From assembly GCF_000010805.1 (NCBI RefSeq), contig NC_012522.1, forward strand, positions 3,720,001 through 3,784,000: 64,000 nt of DNA, written 5' to 3'. This stretch comes from Rhodococcus opacus B4. GTDB lineage: Bacteria > Actinomycetota > Actinomycetes > Mycobacteriales > Mycobacteriaceae. Below the pieces are notes generated by a model that saw only the letters and a program-made list of their open reading frames with translations, was not told the origin of the DNA and did no database searches. Positions 47,014 to 56,103 of this stretch are shown piece by piece (positions within the stretch are counted from its first letter, which is position 1; each line of letters starts with the position of its first letter). The translations under genes and the position numbers were made by a program.

Positions 47014-47701
47014 CGACGGGTGTGCGTTCTCCGATGTCGACCATGCTCACCGAGGCGGTGTGGATGAGGCGCTCCAGCGCGGCCTCCACGTCTTCCTTCC
47101 ATCCGTGATCCCGGTTCAGTTCGAGCCGCAGTCGCGGGAACCGGTGATGGGGCGCGACGATCTCGAAACCGTTGTCCTCGAGGAAGTCCGCCGGAATCAT
47201 GCACTCCTCGGGGGAGCATTCACGGGCCGCGGTCGCGGAGGCCACACCGTGGGTGTCGATCGGTCCGGTCTCCTCGGTGTTGCGGATCCCGAACGCCTCG
47301 AGGGCGCGGACACCGCGGCGCACCAGATCGGCCACGACGGCCTGGATCAATGTGGTTCCCAGGTTCTGTTCTTCGCCGGCCGGCTCCAGCCGGAGGCTCG
47401 TGAGGAGGACCGCGTCGGCGCCGACCGGGGCGGTCGGGAGTAGCTGCGCGCGGGGCACCGTCCGTGGGGGAGCGTAGAGGGCGCTGCCGACCGGCTTTCC
47501 GTCCATGACGGCAACCTGTCCGCACGATCCCCATTCGAGCATGACCATCGACAGCCAGGCTTCCTTCTCGAATTCCTGGTCGCAGAATCCGCGCGAACTG
47601 TGGATCGCCGCCGGATCCATCTCCCAGAAGACACAGCGACGGGCATGGGCGGAGAGTTTGTCCAAGCCGTCGAGAGTGAGCGATGTGACGTGAGTCGACA
47701 C
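47003..47701 (-). CDS. GNAT-like acetyltransferase family protein (Rv3916c-like)
   Basis: The 232-residue protein has an acetyltransferase-like middle with VLLTSLRLEPAGEEQNLGTTLIQAVVADLVRRG (positions 99-131), typical of GNAT strand 4 and the acetyl-CoA loop. It lies next to parB on the same strand, as in mycobacteria. GTG start at 47701 with GGAGG 12 bases upstream. Acceptor substrate unknown. Confidence 0.75.
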   Translation of the reverse strand: MSTHVTSLTLDGLDKLSAHARRCVFWEMDPAAIHSSRGFCDQEFEKEAWLSMVMLEWGSCGQVAVMDGKPVGSALYAPPRTVPRAQLLPTAPVGADAVLLTSLRLEPAGEEQNLGTTLIQAVVADLVRRGVRALEAFGIRNTEETGPIDTHGVASATAARECSPEECMIPADFLEDNGFEIVAPHHRFPRLRLELNRDHGWKEDVEAALERLIHTASVSMVDIGERTPVGAH

Positions 47702-47856
47702 TGGCTAGCTCAGCCTCCATATGTCACTACCGCAGATCATTCGACATCCTCTGGTATTCAATGTGTTTCGCCCCGATTGTTTGCTGGATCCGGTTCGCCG
47801 GCGGCCGCTGTCACAGTGACGGATCATCCGCGGGTACTTCTACCTCCCTCAGGCGC

Positions 47857-48936
47857 TCACGAACCGGCTTTCTGTGCCTCCATCATCCCAACGATCCTCT
47901 GAAGATCGTCCACCGAACCGAACTCGACCACAATCTTGCCCTTGCGCTTACCGAGGCTGACCGTGACCCTCGTGTCGAACGAATCGGACAACCGCTCGGC
48001 GACATCCTGCAGGCCCGGCATCTGGATCGGCTTGCGTCGCTGGACGGGCTGCGCCTGATCGTCGCTGCGGTTGGCGAGCGTCACCGCCTCCTCCGTCGCG
48101 CGAACGGACATGCCCTCCGCGACGATGCGCGCCGCCATCACTTCCTGCGCGTCGGCACCCGCCTCCAACGACAGCAGGGCGCGAGCGTGACCGGCCGACA
48201 GCACACCCGCCGCGACGCGTCGTTGCACGGGAATCGGCAACTTCAGCAGTCGGATCATGTTCGTCACCACGGGACGCGAGCGGCCGATCTTCGCCGCCAG
48301 TTCCTCGTGGGTCACCTCGAACTCTTCGAGCAACTGCTGATACGCCGCAGCCTCTTCGAGAGGGTTCAGCTGGACGCGGTGGATGTTCTCCAGCAGCGCG
48401 TCGCGGAGCATGGCGTCGTCGCCGGTCTCACGGACGATGGCCGGGATCGTCTCCAGCTCGGCTTCCTGGCTGGCACGCCACCGCCGCTCGCCCATGACGA
48501 GTTGGAACTTGCCGTCCTCGAGCGGGCGGACCACGATCGGCTGCATCAGACCGAACTCGCGAATCGAGTGGACGAGTTCCGCGAGAGCGTCGTCGTCGAA
48601 CACCTGACGCGGCTGCTTCGGGTTCCGCTCGATCAGGTCCGGAGCGATCTCCCGGTACACGGCTCCGGTGGGGGAGGGGAGGGGTTGGGCACCGTTGCCG
48701 GATGCGCCGTCCGCGCCGTTGCTCTCGCCGTTGTTTCCCGTGGACGCGGGAGCGGTCTTCTTGGCGGTCGCAGAATCCGACGAATTCGGTGCGGGCTCGG
48801 TCAGCACGTTGCGCCGGTCGGTTCCGATCACGACGTCGGCGGCGGCGTTACCCAACCCCGGTCCGGTCGTCGTCGGCCCGGTAGGAATGAGCGCAGCCAG
48901 TCCACGGCCAAGTCCACCCTTACGCGTCTGACTCAT
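47857..48936 (-). CDS. parB: Chromosome partitioning protein ParB
   Basis: This 359-residue protein binds parS and spreads on DNA using CTP. It has the N-terminal ParA-interacting motif [13 protein letters not shown] (residues 6-18), a 70-residue disordered linker, the ParB CTP/DNA motif GERRWRA (149-155), the central helix-turn-helix ([20 protein letters not shown]) and a C-terminal dimerisation domain. It overlaps parA by four bases. Confidence 0.97.
   Translation of the reverse strand: MSQTRKGGLGRGLAALIPTGPTTTGPGLGNAAADVVIGTDRRNVLTEPAPNSSDSATAKKTAPASTGNNGESNGADGASGNGAQPLPSPTGAVYREIAPDLIERNPKQPRQVFDDDALAELVHSIREFGLMQPIVVRPLEDGKFQLVMGERRWRASQEAELETIPAIVRETGDDAMLRDALLENIHRVQLNPLEEAAAYQQLLEEFEVTHEELAAKIGRSRPVVTNMIRLLKLPIPVQRRVAAGVLSAGHARALLSLEAGADAQEVMAARIVAEGMSVRATEEAVTLANRSDDQAQPVQRRKPIQMPGLQDVAERLSDSFDTRVTVSLGKRKGKIVVEFGSVDDLQRIVGMMEAQKAGS
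48666..48685 (+). repeat. G-rich 20-mer, copy 1 (inside parB)
   Basis: CGGTGGGGGAGGGGAGGGGT. Further G-run TTGGG follows at 48685-48689, giving four G tracts that could form a quadruplex. The other copies are at 50818 and 52621. Confidence 0.8.
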
Positions 48937-49946
48937 CGCTGCTCCTGCTTCGTGATGTGTGCGGTGCGTGCGGCGAGTTCACGTCCCGCGTCGAGGTAAC
49001 TCATGGCGCCCCGTGACCCGGGGTCGTAATCGAGCACGGTCATCCCGTACCCGGGCGCTTCGGACACCTTGACGCTGCGCGGAATGACCGCGCGGAGGAC
49101 GGCGTCGCCGAAGTGGGTGCGAACCTCCTCGGCCACCTGGTCCGCCAACTTGGTGCGCCCGTCGTACATCGTGAGGAGGACCGTCGACACGTGGAGGTCA
49201 GGGTTGAGATGCGCCTGCACCAGTTCGATATTCCGCAGCAGCTGTCCCACACCCTCGAGCGCGTAGTACTCGCACTGGATCGGGATCAGCACCTCCTTGG
49301 CGGCGACCATCGCGTTCACCGTGAGCAGTCCGAGCGACGGCGGGCAGTCGATCAGAATGAAGTCGGCATCCACCTCGCCGAGCGCCTTCGCGGACAGGGC
49401 GCCCTTCAGCCGTCCTTCGCGGGCGACCATGGAGACCAGTTCGATCTCGGCACCGGCGAGGTCGATCGTGGCCGGAATGCAGAACAGCCGATCGTTGTGC
49501 GGGCTCTTCTGGATCGCCTCCGCGGCCGTCACCTCTCCGAGAAGAAGCTCGTAGCTGGACGGCACACCCGAGTGGTGAGCGACCCCCAATGCGGTACTCG
49601 CGTTGCCCTGCGGGTCGAGGTCGATCACGAGAACGGTCAGTCCCTGAACCGCGAGAGCGGAGGCGAGGTTGACGGCGCTCGTCGTCTTACCGACGCCGCC
49701 CTTCTGGTTCGCGATGGTGAGGATCCGCCGTTCGGGCGGCTTCGGCAGCGTCACCGAGTGCGGGTGCAGTACCTGACTCGCCCGGTGCGCGGCGGCACCG
49801 ATCGGAGTCTCCTCGACGGAGATTCCGTTGTAGGGGGCCGTGAATCCGTCGTCCCCGTTCCCGGAGCTCGTCGCCTGGTCGGATTGATGGTCGGTTTCAC
49901 GTGAAACTGTTTCACGTGAAACGGCGGATTCAGGCCCACCCGACAT
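48933..49946 (-). CDS. parA: Chromosome partitioning ATPase ParA
   Basis: The 337-residue ATPase has a deviant Walker A KGGVGKTT (82-89), preceded by TIANQ, and the ParA signatures [10 protein letters not shown] and [13 protein letters not shown] long N-terminal extension (about 70 residues) is encoded partly by two parS sites, so the protein begins with [16 protein letters not shown] seven bases before the ATG. It drives origin segregation with ParB. Confidence 0.96.
   Translation of the reverse strand: MSGGPESAVSRETVSRETDHQSDQATSSGNGDDGFTAPYNGISVEETPIGAAAHRASQVLHPHSVTLPKPPERRILTIANQKGGVGKTTSAVNLASALAVQGLTVLVIDLDPQGNASTALGVAHHSGVPSSYELLLGEVTAAEAIQKSPHNDRLFCIPATIDLAGAEIELVSMVAREGRLKGALSAKALGEVDADFILIDCPPSLGLLTVNAMVAAKEVLIPIQCEYYALEGVGQLLRNIELVQAHLNPDLHVSTVLLTMYDGRTKLADQVAEEVRTHFGDAVLRAVIPRSVKVSEAPGYGMTVLDYDPGSRGAMSYLDAGRELAARTAHITKQEQR
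49894..49907. promoter_or_regulatory. parS site 1 (inside parA)
   Basis: GTTTCACGTGAAAC, the perfect core parS palindrome. Confidence 0.95.
49909..49922. promoter_or_regulatory. parS site 2 (inside parA)
   Basis: GTTTCACGTGAAAC, one base after site 1. Confidence 0.95.
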
Positions 49947-50015
49947 TGACTACTCCTTCGATTGGGAATCGCTCGTTACTCGACATATTCACTCCCTGGT
50001 CCACCGTGCTCATCG

Positions 50016-50699
50016 TCATCGACGTTGACGGCGTTTCGGCAAACGTTCTGCCCGAACGACAACGGTGGGGACAGGAAGCAGGCCCACTCCGCATTCCACG
50101 ATATCCAGCTTGCCAGCACCCAACCGAGTCAGGGAAGCGCGATCACGGGATATCTCTTCGGCGGCGCTCGAACCTTTCAATGCGAGCATTCTCCCATGCT
50201 CGTGGATCAGCGGCAGCGACCACTTGGCCAACTTCTCCAACGGGGCCACTGCGCGAGAGGTGACGACGTCCGCCCCGCCGGCTTCCTTCACCACTCCGGA
50301 CTCCTCGGCACGCCCCCGGACGACAAGGACGTCCAGACCGTTCGACTCGACGAACTCGGCGAGATACACCGACCGACGTAGCAATGGCTCGACCAGCGTG
50401 ATGCGGAGATCGGGTCGTGCGATCGCGAGGGGGATGCCGGGCAACCCGGCACCGCTTCCGACATCGACCACGGACTCACCCTCGGCGATCAGTTCACCGA
50501 CGACGGCGCAGTTGAGAAGGTGACGCTCCCAGAGCCGAGGAACCTCCCGCGGTCCGATCAACCCCCGCTCGACACCGTCGGTCGCCAACGATTTGTAGTA
50601 GCGCTCTGCGATATCGAATCGTTCACCGAACACCTGGCGTGCCGCCGCTTGTTCGTCCCATTCGGCCGGCTCTCCAGCATTCGGTTCCACGTGAAACAT
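50016..50699 (-). CDS. rsmG: 16S rRNA (guanine-N7) methyltransferase RsmG
   Basis: The 227-residue enzyme methylates G527 of 16S rRNA using S-adenosylmethionine. The SAM motif is [16 protein letters not shown] near 78-93, with [12 protein letters not shown] and [16 protein letters not shown] after it. It starts MFHVEP, because the first codons form a parS-like site (50684-50697). It is upstream of parA on the same strand, as in other actinomycetes. Confidence 0.95.
   Translation of the reverse strand: MFHVEPNAGEPAEWDEQAAARQVFGERFDIAERYYKSLATDGVERGLIGPREVPRLWERHLLNCAVVGELIAEGESVVDVGSGAGLPGIPLAIARPDLRITLVEPLLRRSVYLAEFVESNGLDVLVVRGRAEESGVVKEAGGADVVTSRAVAPLEKLAKWSLPLIHEHGRMLALKGSSAAEEISRDRASLTRLGAGKLDIVECGVGLLPVPTVVVRAERLPKRRQRR
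50684..50697. promoter_or_regulatory. parS-like site 3 (start of rsmG)
   Basis: GTTCCACGTGAAAC, one change from the core. It overlaps the rsmG start codon and its next five codons. Confidence 0.85.
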
Positions 50700-50817
50700 C
50701 CTCCCGCGAATAACGCGAAGTCAACAAACACAGCCTCTTCATTATCCGCCCTCGCTCGCGACTATGTCCCTCAACTCGAATGCGCAACGCCGGACAGTGT
50801 CGAGCCGCACCCCTTCC

Positions 50818-50837
50818 CGGTGGGGGAGGGGAGGGGT
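50818..50837 (+). repeat. G-rich 20-mer, copy 2
   Basis: CGGTGGGGGAGGGGAGGGGT, identical to copy 1 in parB. Confidence 0.8.
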
Positions 50838-50935
50838 TGAGCGTTCTGACGGCGGCCCGGCGACTGTCTCCCGACAGCCCCGGTCACTGCGTCACTCCGG
50901 ATGCTTGTCCTGACTTGGGGAATCATCGCCACGAT

Positions 50936-50949
50936 GTTTCACGTGGAAC
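50936..50949. promoter_or_regulatory. parS-like site 4
   Basis: GTTTCACGTGGAAC, one change from the core palindrome. Confidence 0.9.
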
Positions 50950-51183
50950 CGCAGGGATGCAGACGCCCGGGCGGGAAGCCGGTGCCCTGCCTGCCGGTCT
51001 CTCCTCGGATGCGCAGATGTCCGGATCTTCCGTCCGAGAACGATCCCCGGAGGGCGGCATGCCAGTAGATCGTCGCTACGCGGTCGCATTGCCGCCCTCT
51101 TCCCCGCACGTCAGTCCTCGCGCCTACCGGCCAGCGTCCTCTTCGAGGAGAAGACTTCAACCCGACCGGTCGAGTCTCGATCA

Positions 51184-51197
51184 GTTTCACGTGGAAC
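51184..51197. promoter_or_regulatory. parS-like site 5
   Basis: GTTTCACGTGGAAC, same variant as site 4. Confidence 0.9.
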
Positions 51198-51208
51198 ATC
51201 GGGGTGGT

Positions 51209-51222
51209 GTTTCACGTGGAAC
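51209..51222. promoter_or_regulatory. parS-like site 6
   Basis: GTTTCACGTGGAAC, 11 bases after site 5, forming a direct pair. Confidence 0.9.
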
Positions 51223-51434
51223 AGACTCTGAGCCGATGCCAGTCTTCATCGCCGCCGCACTCCATCCCGCCCCACCCCATTCTTCGGACTCACCCTTTCG
51301 CGCCGACAGATTCCGAATTCGCAATCATCACAGTGACGAAACTCCCGGGTGTGGTTGGGTGGGTGAAACTACAACCTAAATTCGCCCAAAATCGCCTGAG
51401 AACGACGGTCCGACGACCCCATATCTGCCGCCCG

Positions 51435-51836
51435 TCAGACACTGACATCCGGAAAAGAATGATGCTCGTGAGCGACGAGCCAACGACCATCTTCTTTCCG
51501 CAACCCGACGGTGAGCCGAAGACGGTTCTCCGGATTGTCGGCGAGTTCCGCTTCCGTTCCGCATCGGAGGAGCGCGTGAGCGAACGCGACATCCTCGCCC
51601 GCGGTCACATCCAACGACACGACTTCGAACCTGGCGCCACTCGATTGCCATTCGAAGAATGGTGGCCAGGTCTCCCGATACTCATCGATTCCGCGAACAC
51701 CTTCGTAGGGTGGTGGCACATCGAACATCACGATGTCGTCGGCATGGTTCGCCAGAACCCCGGCCATGTCACCACTGTGCACAGCCTCGGCCCAACGATC
51801 GATCAGATTCCGGATCTGTTGTTCGTCTTCGCTCAT
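51435..51836 (-). CDS. SnoaL-like/DUF4440 protein
   Basis: The 133-residue protein starts MSEDEQQIRNLIDRWAEAV and has NHADDIVMFDVPPPYEGVRG, the pattern of SnoaL-like/SgcJ family proteins that fold as small alpha-beta barrels, often isomerases or binding proteins. It stands alone in a noncoding, parS-rich stretch that interrupts rsmG and jag, so it is probably an insertion. Substrate unknown. Confidence 0.82.
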   Translation of the reverse strand: MSEDEQQIRNLIDRWAEAVHSGDMAGVLANHADDIVMFDVPPPYEGVRGIDEYRETWPPFFEWQSSGARFEVVSLDVTAGEDVAFAHALLRCGTEAELADNPENRLRLTVGLRKEDGRWLVAHEHHSFPDVSV

Positions 51837-52620
51837 GGGTCACTCCATCCAGTCGACGGCACCAGTTCGGTCCCTCAGATGATGTGGACCTCGCGAGGCA
51901 CCGAAATTCATCGCCGACTCACTCTCGCGGACGACCTCAGTGCCACGTGAGTGAATGGCCGAGCCGGTCTCGAGCAGGACTCGAGCACTGCCGGTGTCAC
52001 TGACCGCCCGGCACCGGAGGGCCCAGTTCGTCGAGCCCTCCGATCGACTGCCGCTCCAGCGGTCCATCCGGATCGGGCCACAGTGGCGCCGGCGGTAGTG
52101 CGGGGGCTCACGAGCACAACCCACCTGCGTTCGACGTTTGCACGACGTTCTGATGCTTTGCGGCGCAGCAACTTCCGATCGCGGCGCACGCCTGGAGTCA
52201 GGATTCGGCGGTGCCGGCACCCCGGTGTCGGTGACTTCGACTGGAATCGGGGCACCGAACCGGGCCCGTCCGGCAATGCCCTCGCTCAGGGACCGCGATT
52301 CATCGGCCCGATGGGTGCGATCCGAGGAGGCGACCGGGTGAAGATGAACCGCGCCGTACAGCGGAGAGGCCCGAGCGAGCAACTTCGAGTCCGCCGACAC
52401 TCTGCGACGCCCACCGTGCCCGGTCACGCTCACGCCGCGACGAGCGTCATAGTGCACCCGACTCCACCCCGGCCACGTCGGTGACGTCGATCCGCTGGCC
52501 GATCACCGAGGAGCGCACCAAGCAGTCGTGGGAGTTTGGGCGTGTGTAATCATCGCGGGCCAGCCACGTTGTCCGGAATCTAAGGCAGAGATGGCACTAC
52601 GAGCGCCGGCACCGACCTCC

Positions 52621-52640
52621 CGGCGGGGGAGGGGAGGGGT
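52621..52640 (+). repeat. G-rich 20-mer, copy 3
   Basis: CGGCGGGGGAGGGGAGGGGT, one change from copies 1 and 2; it ends five bases before a parS site. Confidence 0.8.
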
Positions 52641-52644
52641 CCGT

Positions 52645-52658
52645 GTTTCACGTGAAAC
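52645..52658. promoter_or_regulatory. parS site 7
   Basis: GTTTCACGTGAAAC, a perfect core. Confidence 0.95.
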
Positions 52659-52712
52659 GAAACGCATCCAAAGTGACGGAGCGTGACTTCGTCGACCCGG
52701 GACATAGATCTG

Positions 52713-52752
52713 AAAAAGGCGGGGCCCCGGAGGTGAATCCGGGAGCCCCGCC
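52713..52752 (-). terminator. Rho-independent terminator of the rpmH-jag operon
   Basis: GGCGGGGC (52718-52725) pairs with GCCCCGCC (52745-52752), and an inner CCGG/CCGG pair extends the stem. On the minus strand the hairpin is followed by TTTTT. Confidence 0.85.
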
Positions 52753-52771
52753 CTGGGAGTGCGTGTGGGGA

Positions 52772-53326
52772 TCAGTCCTTGATGACGACCACGCGACGCG
52801 ACGGCTCGGCGCCTTCGCTCTCGCTCGATACACCGTCGACCTTCGCGACTGCGTCGTGAACGATCTTGCGCTCGAACGGCGTCATCGGAGCGAGCTCCTC
52901 GCGTTCGCCGCTCTCGAGCACGCGACGTGCTGCCGAGGAACCCAGCTCGGTCAGTTCGGCGCGACGGCCGGCACGCCATCCGGCGATGTCCAGCATCAGC
53001 CGGCTGCGCTCGCCCGTCGCCTGCTGCACGGCGAGGCGAGTCAGTTCCTGCAGTGCGTCCAGCACCTCGCCCTTGCGCCCGACCAACTTGGTGAGATCGT
53101 CCCCACCGTCGATGCTGACAACAGCGCGGTCGCCCTCGACGTCCAGGTCGATGTCGCCGTCGAAGTCGAGTACGTCGAGCAACTGCTCCAGGTAGTCGCC
53201 GGCGATTTCCCCTTCCTCGATCAGGTAGTCGTCAGAATCGGAATCCACCTCGGTGTCCGGGTTCTGCGTCGGTGCAGTCACGTCTGTCTCATCTCCGTCC
53301 ACTGCGATGTCAGGCTCACTAGCCAT
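52772..53326 (-). CDS. jag: Jag/KhpB-like RNA-binding protein (KH-R3H)
   Basis: The 184-residue protein has an acidic N-terminus (about 1-55), a KH-like domain (DLTKLVGRKGEVLDALQELTR) and an R3H motif near the C-terminus (MTPFERKIVHDAV). It likely binds RNA. It is directly after yidC on the leader strand, the normal arrangement. The ATG at 53326 was chosen; a longer in-frame reading into yidC has no coding character. Confidence 0.9.
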   Translation of the reverse strand: MASEPDIAVDGDETDVTAPTQNPDTEVDSDSDDYLIEEGEIAGDYLEQLLDVLDFDGDIDLDVEGDRAVVSIDGGDDLTKLVGRKGEVLDALQELTRLAVQQATGERSRLMLDIAGWRAGRRAELTELGSSAARRVLESGEREELAPMTPFERKIVHDAVAKVDGVSSESEGAEPSRRVVVIKD

Positions 53327-53345
53327 GCTCGTTCTCTTTTCTGAA

Positions 53346-54449
53346 TCAGCGCCGCTTGCGCTTGGGGGACTTTCCGCGATTGGACTGGGGGCGGGCACCG
53401 GGCTTCGGCTTCGACGCCGAACCGTCACCGCTCGGCTGATCGGAGACGTCGCCTTCGACGACGCCCTCCACGATCTCCGGTTCGTTGTCGGAGGAAGAAC
53501 CGTCCGTTGCGGTCGCGGACTTCTTCTTTTTCTTGGTGAGATCGGGCCGTGCGCCGGGCTTCGGAGCGTTGTCCGCCCGGCGTGCGATGGCAGCCTGCTT
53601 CTTCTCCTCCTCTTCCGCGTCGATACGACGGAAGACGATGTGCTGCTGCCCGTACGTCCAGATGTTGTTACTCACCCAGTACAGGAGGATCGCGATGGGG
53701 AGGAACGGACCACCGACGAGCACACCGAGCGGGAAGACCCACAGCGCGAGCTTGTTCATGATCGCCGATTGCGGGTTCGCGGCGGCTTCGGGACTCTGAC
53801 GCGCGACGGAGGCACGCGAGTTGAAGTGGGTCGCGATGCTGGCGATGATCATCAGCGGCACCGCGACGACGGCGATGTTCAGCACCGTGGGAATGGGACC
53901 GTATGCGGCGAACGCGTCGAGCTGCGCCTTCGGCATGGTGATCCAAGCCGAGATCGGGGCACCGAACAGTCGGGCACTCAGGAAGGACTGCACGTCCTCG
54001 ACGCTGAAGAAGTAGTTCGGGGTGTTCGCGTTGGCCTCGACCGACATGCCGAGCTGACCGATACCGGTGCCGGTGCGGTTGAACGAGCGAAGCACGTGAA
54101 ACAGGCCGATGAAGACCGGCGCCTGCGCGAGAACCGGGAGGCAGCCCATGATCGGGTTGAACCCGTGCTCCTTCTGGAGCTTCTGCATCTCGACAGCCTG
54201 ACGCTGCCGGTCACCCGAGTACTTCTTCTGCAGAGCCTTGATCTGCGGCTGAAGTTCCTGCATCTGGCGCGTCGTGCGGACCTGCTTGACGAACGGCTTG
54301 TACAGCACGGCACGCAGCGTGAACACAAGGAACACCACGGAGAGCGCCCACGTGATGCCGCTGTCCGGACCCAGGAAGGGAATGGCACCGAAAACCTTGT
54401 GCCAGACCCACAGGATCCCGGACACCGGATAGTAAATGAAGTCGAGCAC
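53346..54449 (-). CDS. yidC: Membrane protein insertase YidC
   Basis: The 367-residue insertase has about five membrane segments and the pattern [19 protein letters not shown] (cytoplasmic coiled region) then [20 protein letters not shown]. The basic C-terminal tail (GKSPKRKRR) binds ribosomes. The start is GTG at 54449 with GAGGAG 12 bases upstream. It inserts membrane proteins alone or with Sec. Confidence 0.94.
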   Translation of the reverse strand: MLDFIYYPVSGILWVWHKVFGAIPFLGPDSGITWALSVVFLVFTLRAVLYKPFVKQVRTTRQMQELQPQIKALQKKYSGDRQRQAVEMQKLQKEHGFNPIMGCLPVLAQAPVFIGLFHVLRSFNRTGTGIGQLGMSVEANANTPNYFFSVEDVQSFLSARLFGAPISAWITMPKAQLDAFAAYGPIPTVLNIAVVAVPLMIIASIATHFNSRASVARQSPEAAANPQSAIMNKLALWVFPLGVLVGGPFLPIAILLYWVSNNIWTYGQQHIVFRRIDAEEEEKKQAAIARRADNAPKPGARPDLTKKKKKSATATDGSSSDNEPEIVEGVVEGDVSDQPSGDGSASKPKPGARPQSNRGKSPKRKRR

Positions 54450-54453
54450 GGCT

Positions 54454-54819
54454 CTATGTACTCCTCTGTTCGTCCACGTTCGCCGGACAGCAACGACGGC
54501 TACCCGCATGACGGTCGTGACGGGCAGGGACCGGGTCCCACCCTCCAGGGTGCCAGGGGGCACACTTCGCCAACCGAACCACCGTCAAAAGAAGGCCTTT
54601 GATCGTCCCGTGGGTACGCAGGGATTCCACCGCGTACTCGCTACAGGTCGGCATGAACCGGCAGGTCGGCATCCTCAGGGGCGACACATACGTCCGGTAG
54701 AGCTCGATGAAGAAAATGAGAGTGCGCGCCGGTAACGCACGGACCGACTTCCACGCGGAAGAGGCCGAGGAGGTGCCCTCGGCCGTGTCGGCGCGCGACT
54801 CGTGGAGTGCGCTTTTCAT
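54454..54819 (-). CDS. yidD: Membrane protein insertion efficiency factor YidD
   Basis: This 121-residue protein has the family core [20 protein letters not shown] then [14 protein letters not shown] with the three conserved cysteines. It begins with an unusual 30-residue tail. It overlaps rnpA by four bases and ends four bases before yidC. Confidence 0.92.
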   Translation of the reverse strand: MKSALHESRADTAEGTSSASSAWKSVRALPARTLIFFIELYRTYVSPLRMPTCRFMPTCSEYAVESLRTHGTIKGLLLTVVRLAKCAPWHPGGWDPVPARHDRHAGSRRCCPANVDEQRST

Positions 54820-55193
54820 GTGGAGTTACTCACGGGCGCAAGAAGGTCCAATCGAAGGAGACCTGCACGGAGTTGCTTCTCCAGGTCCCGGCTACTTGCA
54901 GTCGCAGCTCCCGGAAGAGCGCGAATCACCACATCGGTTCCCCGTGGAACCGAATCCACGAGGTCGATGCAGATATGACGAAGCCGGCGTGCGACTCGAT
55001 GTCGAATCACCGCCGGCCCGACAGCCTTACTCACAACCAGTCCGAATCGCGGACCGCCGCTACTCACCAGCTCATCTGCCTGCGCACGGTCGAAAGCGTG
55101 CACAACCAGGTCGCGTCTTCCCATCCGACGACCACGTCGCACAGTCAACGAAAAATCTGAATGACGACGCAATCGGTGCGGCTCAGGCAACAC
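54816..55193 (-). CDS. rnpA: Ribonuclease P protein component
   Basis: The 125-residue RNase P protein contains RFGLVVSKAVGPAVIRHRVA, close to the consensus RNA-binding motif, then RRLRH. It binds M1 RNA to mature tRNA 5' ends. The start is GTG at 55193, 27 bp after rpmH. A degenerate parS-like sequence GTTCCCCGTGGAAC lies inside at 54937-54950. Confidence 0.93.
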   Translation of the reverse strand: MLPEPHRLRRHSDFSLTVRRGRRMGRRDLVVHAFDRAQADELVSSGGPRFGLVVSKAVGPAVIRHRVARRLRHICIDLVDSVPRGTDVVIRALPGAATASSRDLEKQLRAGLLRLDLLAPVSNST

Positions 55194-55220
55194 CCCGAGC
55201 TCCCGAACCCAGTGTCGGGA

Positions 55221-55364
55221 TCAGGCGGTGAGGGATTCGCGGCCCTTACGGCGACGCGCCGAAACGATTGCACGACCCGCACGGGTCCGCATACGAAGAC
55301 GGAAGCCGTGAACGCGCGCGCGGCGTCGGTTGTTCGGCTGGAACGTCCGCTTGCCCTTGGCCAC
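55221..55364 (-). CDS. rpmH: Ribosomal protein L34
   Basis: The 47-residue protein is [20 protein letters not shown] followed by [20 protein letters not shown], a full L34. It starts at GTG 55364 with GAGGAG nine bases upstream; the longer frame from 55406 is not coding. Confidence 0.96.
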   Translation of the reverse strand: MAKGKRTFQPNNRRRARVHGFRLRMRTRAGRAIVSARRRKGRESLTA

Positions 55365-56103
55365 GGTCAACACTCCTCGAAGTTCATCGACGCCTCCCGG
55401 CGTCATGGATCTAACATTGGCGAAAACTCAGGTGTTCATCCACAGGGTGGGGATGGAACGACTTCGAAACTGGACTCGAGCCAGCACGAAACCGCCACCT
55501 CACCACAGGGTGACTGTTCGAGAGTACTTACCACTCCCGGTCAGGTCAAACTCGCTCACCTGCGATTCCCCCGCGAATCGGCTGACCGACACGCCGAGGA
55601 TCGACAAATGCTCGCACCCCGACTTCCAATGTGCCAAACCGCTGTGAGGTTGCCGACACTGTTGCTAGCGTCTATGCATGGTCTCGCCGATGAACCCTGA
55701 TCGAGTGCCCAGCTCTCGACTTCACCGTTCTCATCTGCACATTCACCACAATTCATCCACAGGGCACCGATGGTGTCCCGTTTCGGATCATCACGAGGGT
55801 TCCTGACGCCCTTCACTTCTCGGGTCCCCGGGCCCGCTCATCCAGGTTTCGCATGCATAAGCGCAGGTCAGCGCGCTCGATCTGGACTCCTCGCCGTCAA
55901 ACGACGTCTCCGCAGGGGGCGTCTCCGGTTTGTCCACATCTGTGGATAATTGTGTGGAAACACAGTTCAGATGGCATATTCGTAGGTCCGTACGGGGTCC
56001 ATCCTCAGGTCGGGGAAGCTCCCATTTCCACCTCGACGACGGCACCGACACTGGTCTCGGCACCGCAGGCGCCGAGACCGCGAACACACTGGGGAGGAAC
56101 CTC
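55365..56103. other. rpmH-dnaA intergenic region with DnaA boxes
   Basis: No gene is visible in this 739-bp divergent region. DnaA boxes are at 55930-55938 (TTGTCCACA) and 55941-55949 (TGTGGATAA), with TGTGGAAA at 55953-55960. Degenerate TCATCCACA boxes occur at 55436-55444 and 55753-55761. The cluster just before dnaA fits autoregulation. Confidence 0.75.

Larger units (their letters stand above)
50700..51434. other. Noncoding parS region between rsmG and SnoaL-like gene
   Basis: Open frames here have mixed codon usage and no recognisable product. The region holds three parS-like sites and one copy of the G-rich 20-mer. It probably acts in chromosome partition. Confidence 0.6.
51837..52712. 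other. Noncoding stretch between SnoaL-like gene and jag terminator
   Basis: The frames open here have irregular codon usage with many rare codons and no homology I recognise. Besides one G-rich 20-mer and one parS site at the right end I see no gene. Confidence 0.55.

Noticed and set aside
51840..52457. 205-residue minus-strand frame beside the SnoaL-like gene
   Set aside because: Codon use is irregular, there is no ribosome-binding site and no similarity that I recognise.
54085..54105. Partial parS-like GCACGTGAAAC in yidC
   Set aside because: Only one half matches; the other arm differs at most positions.
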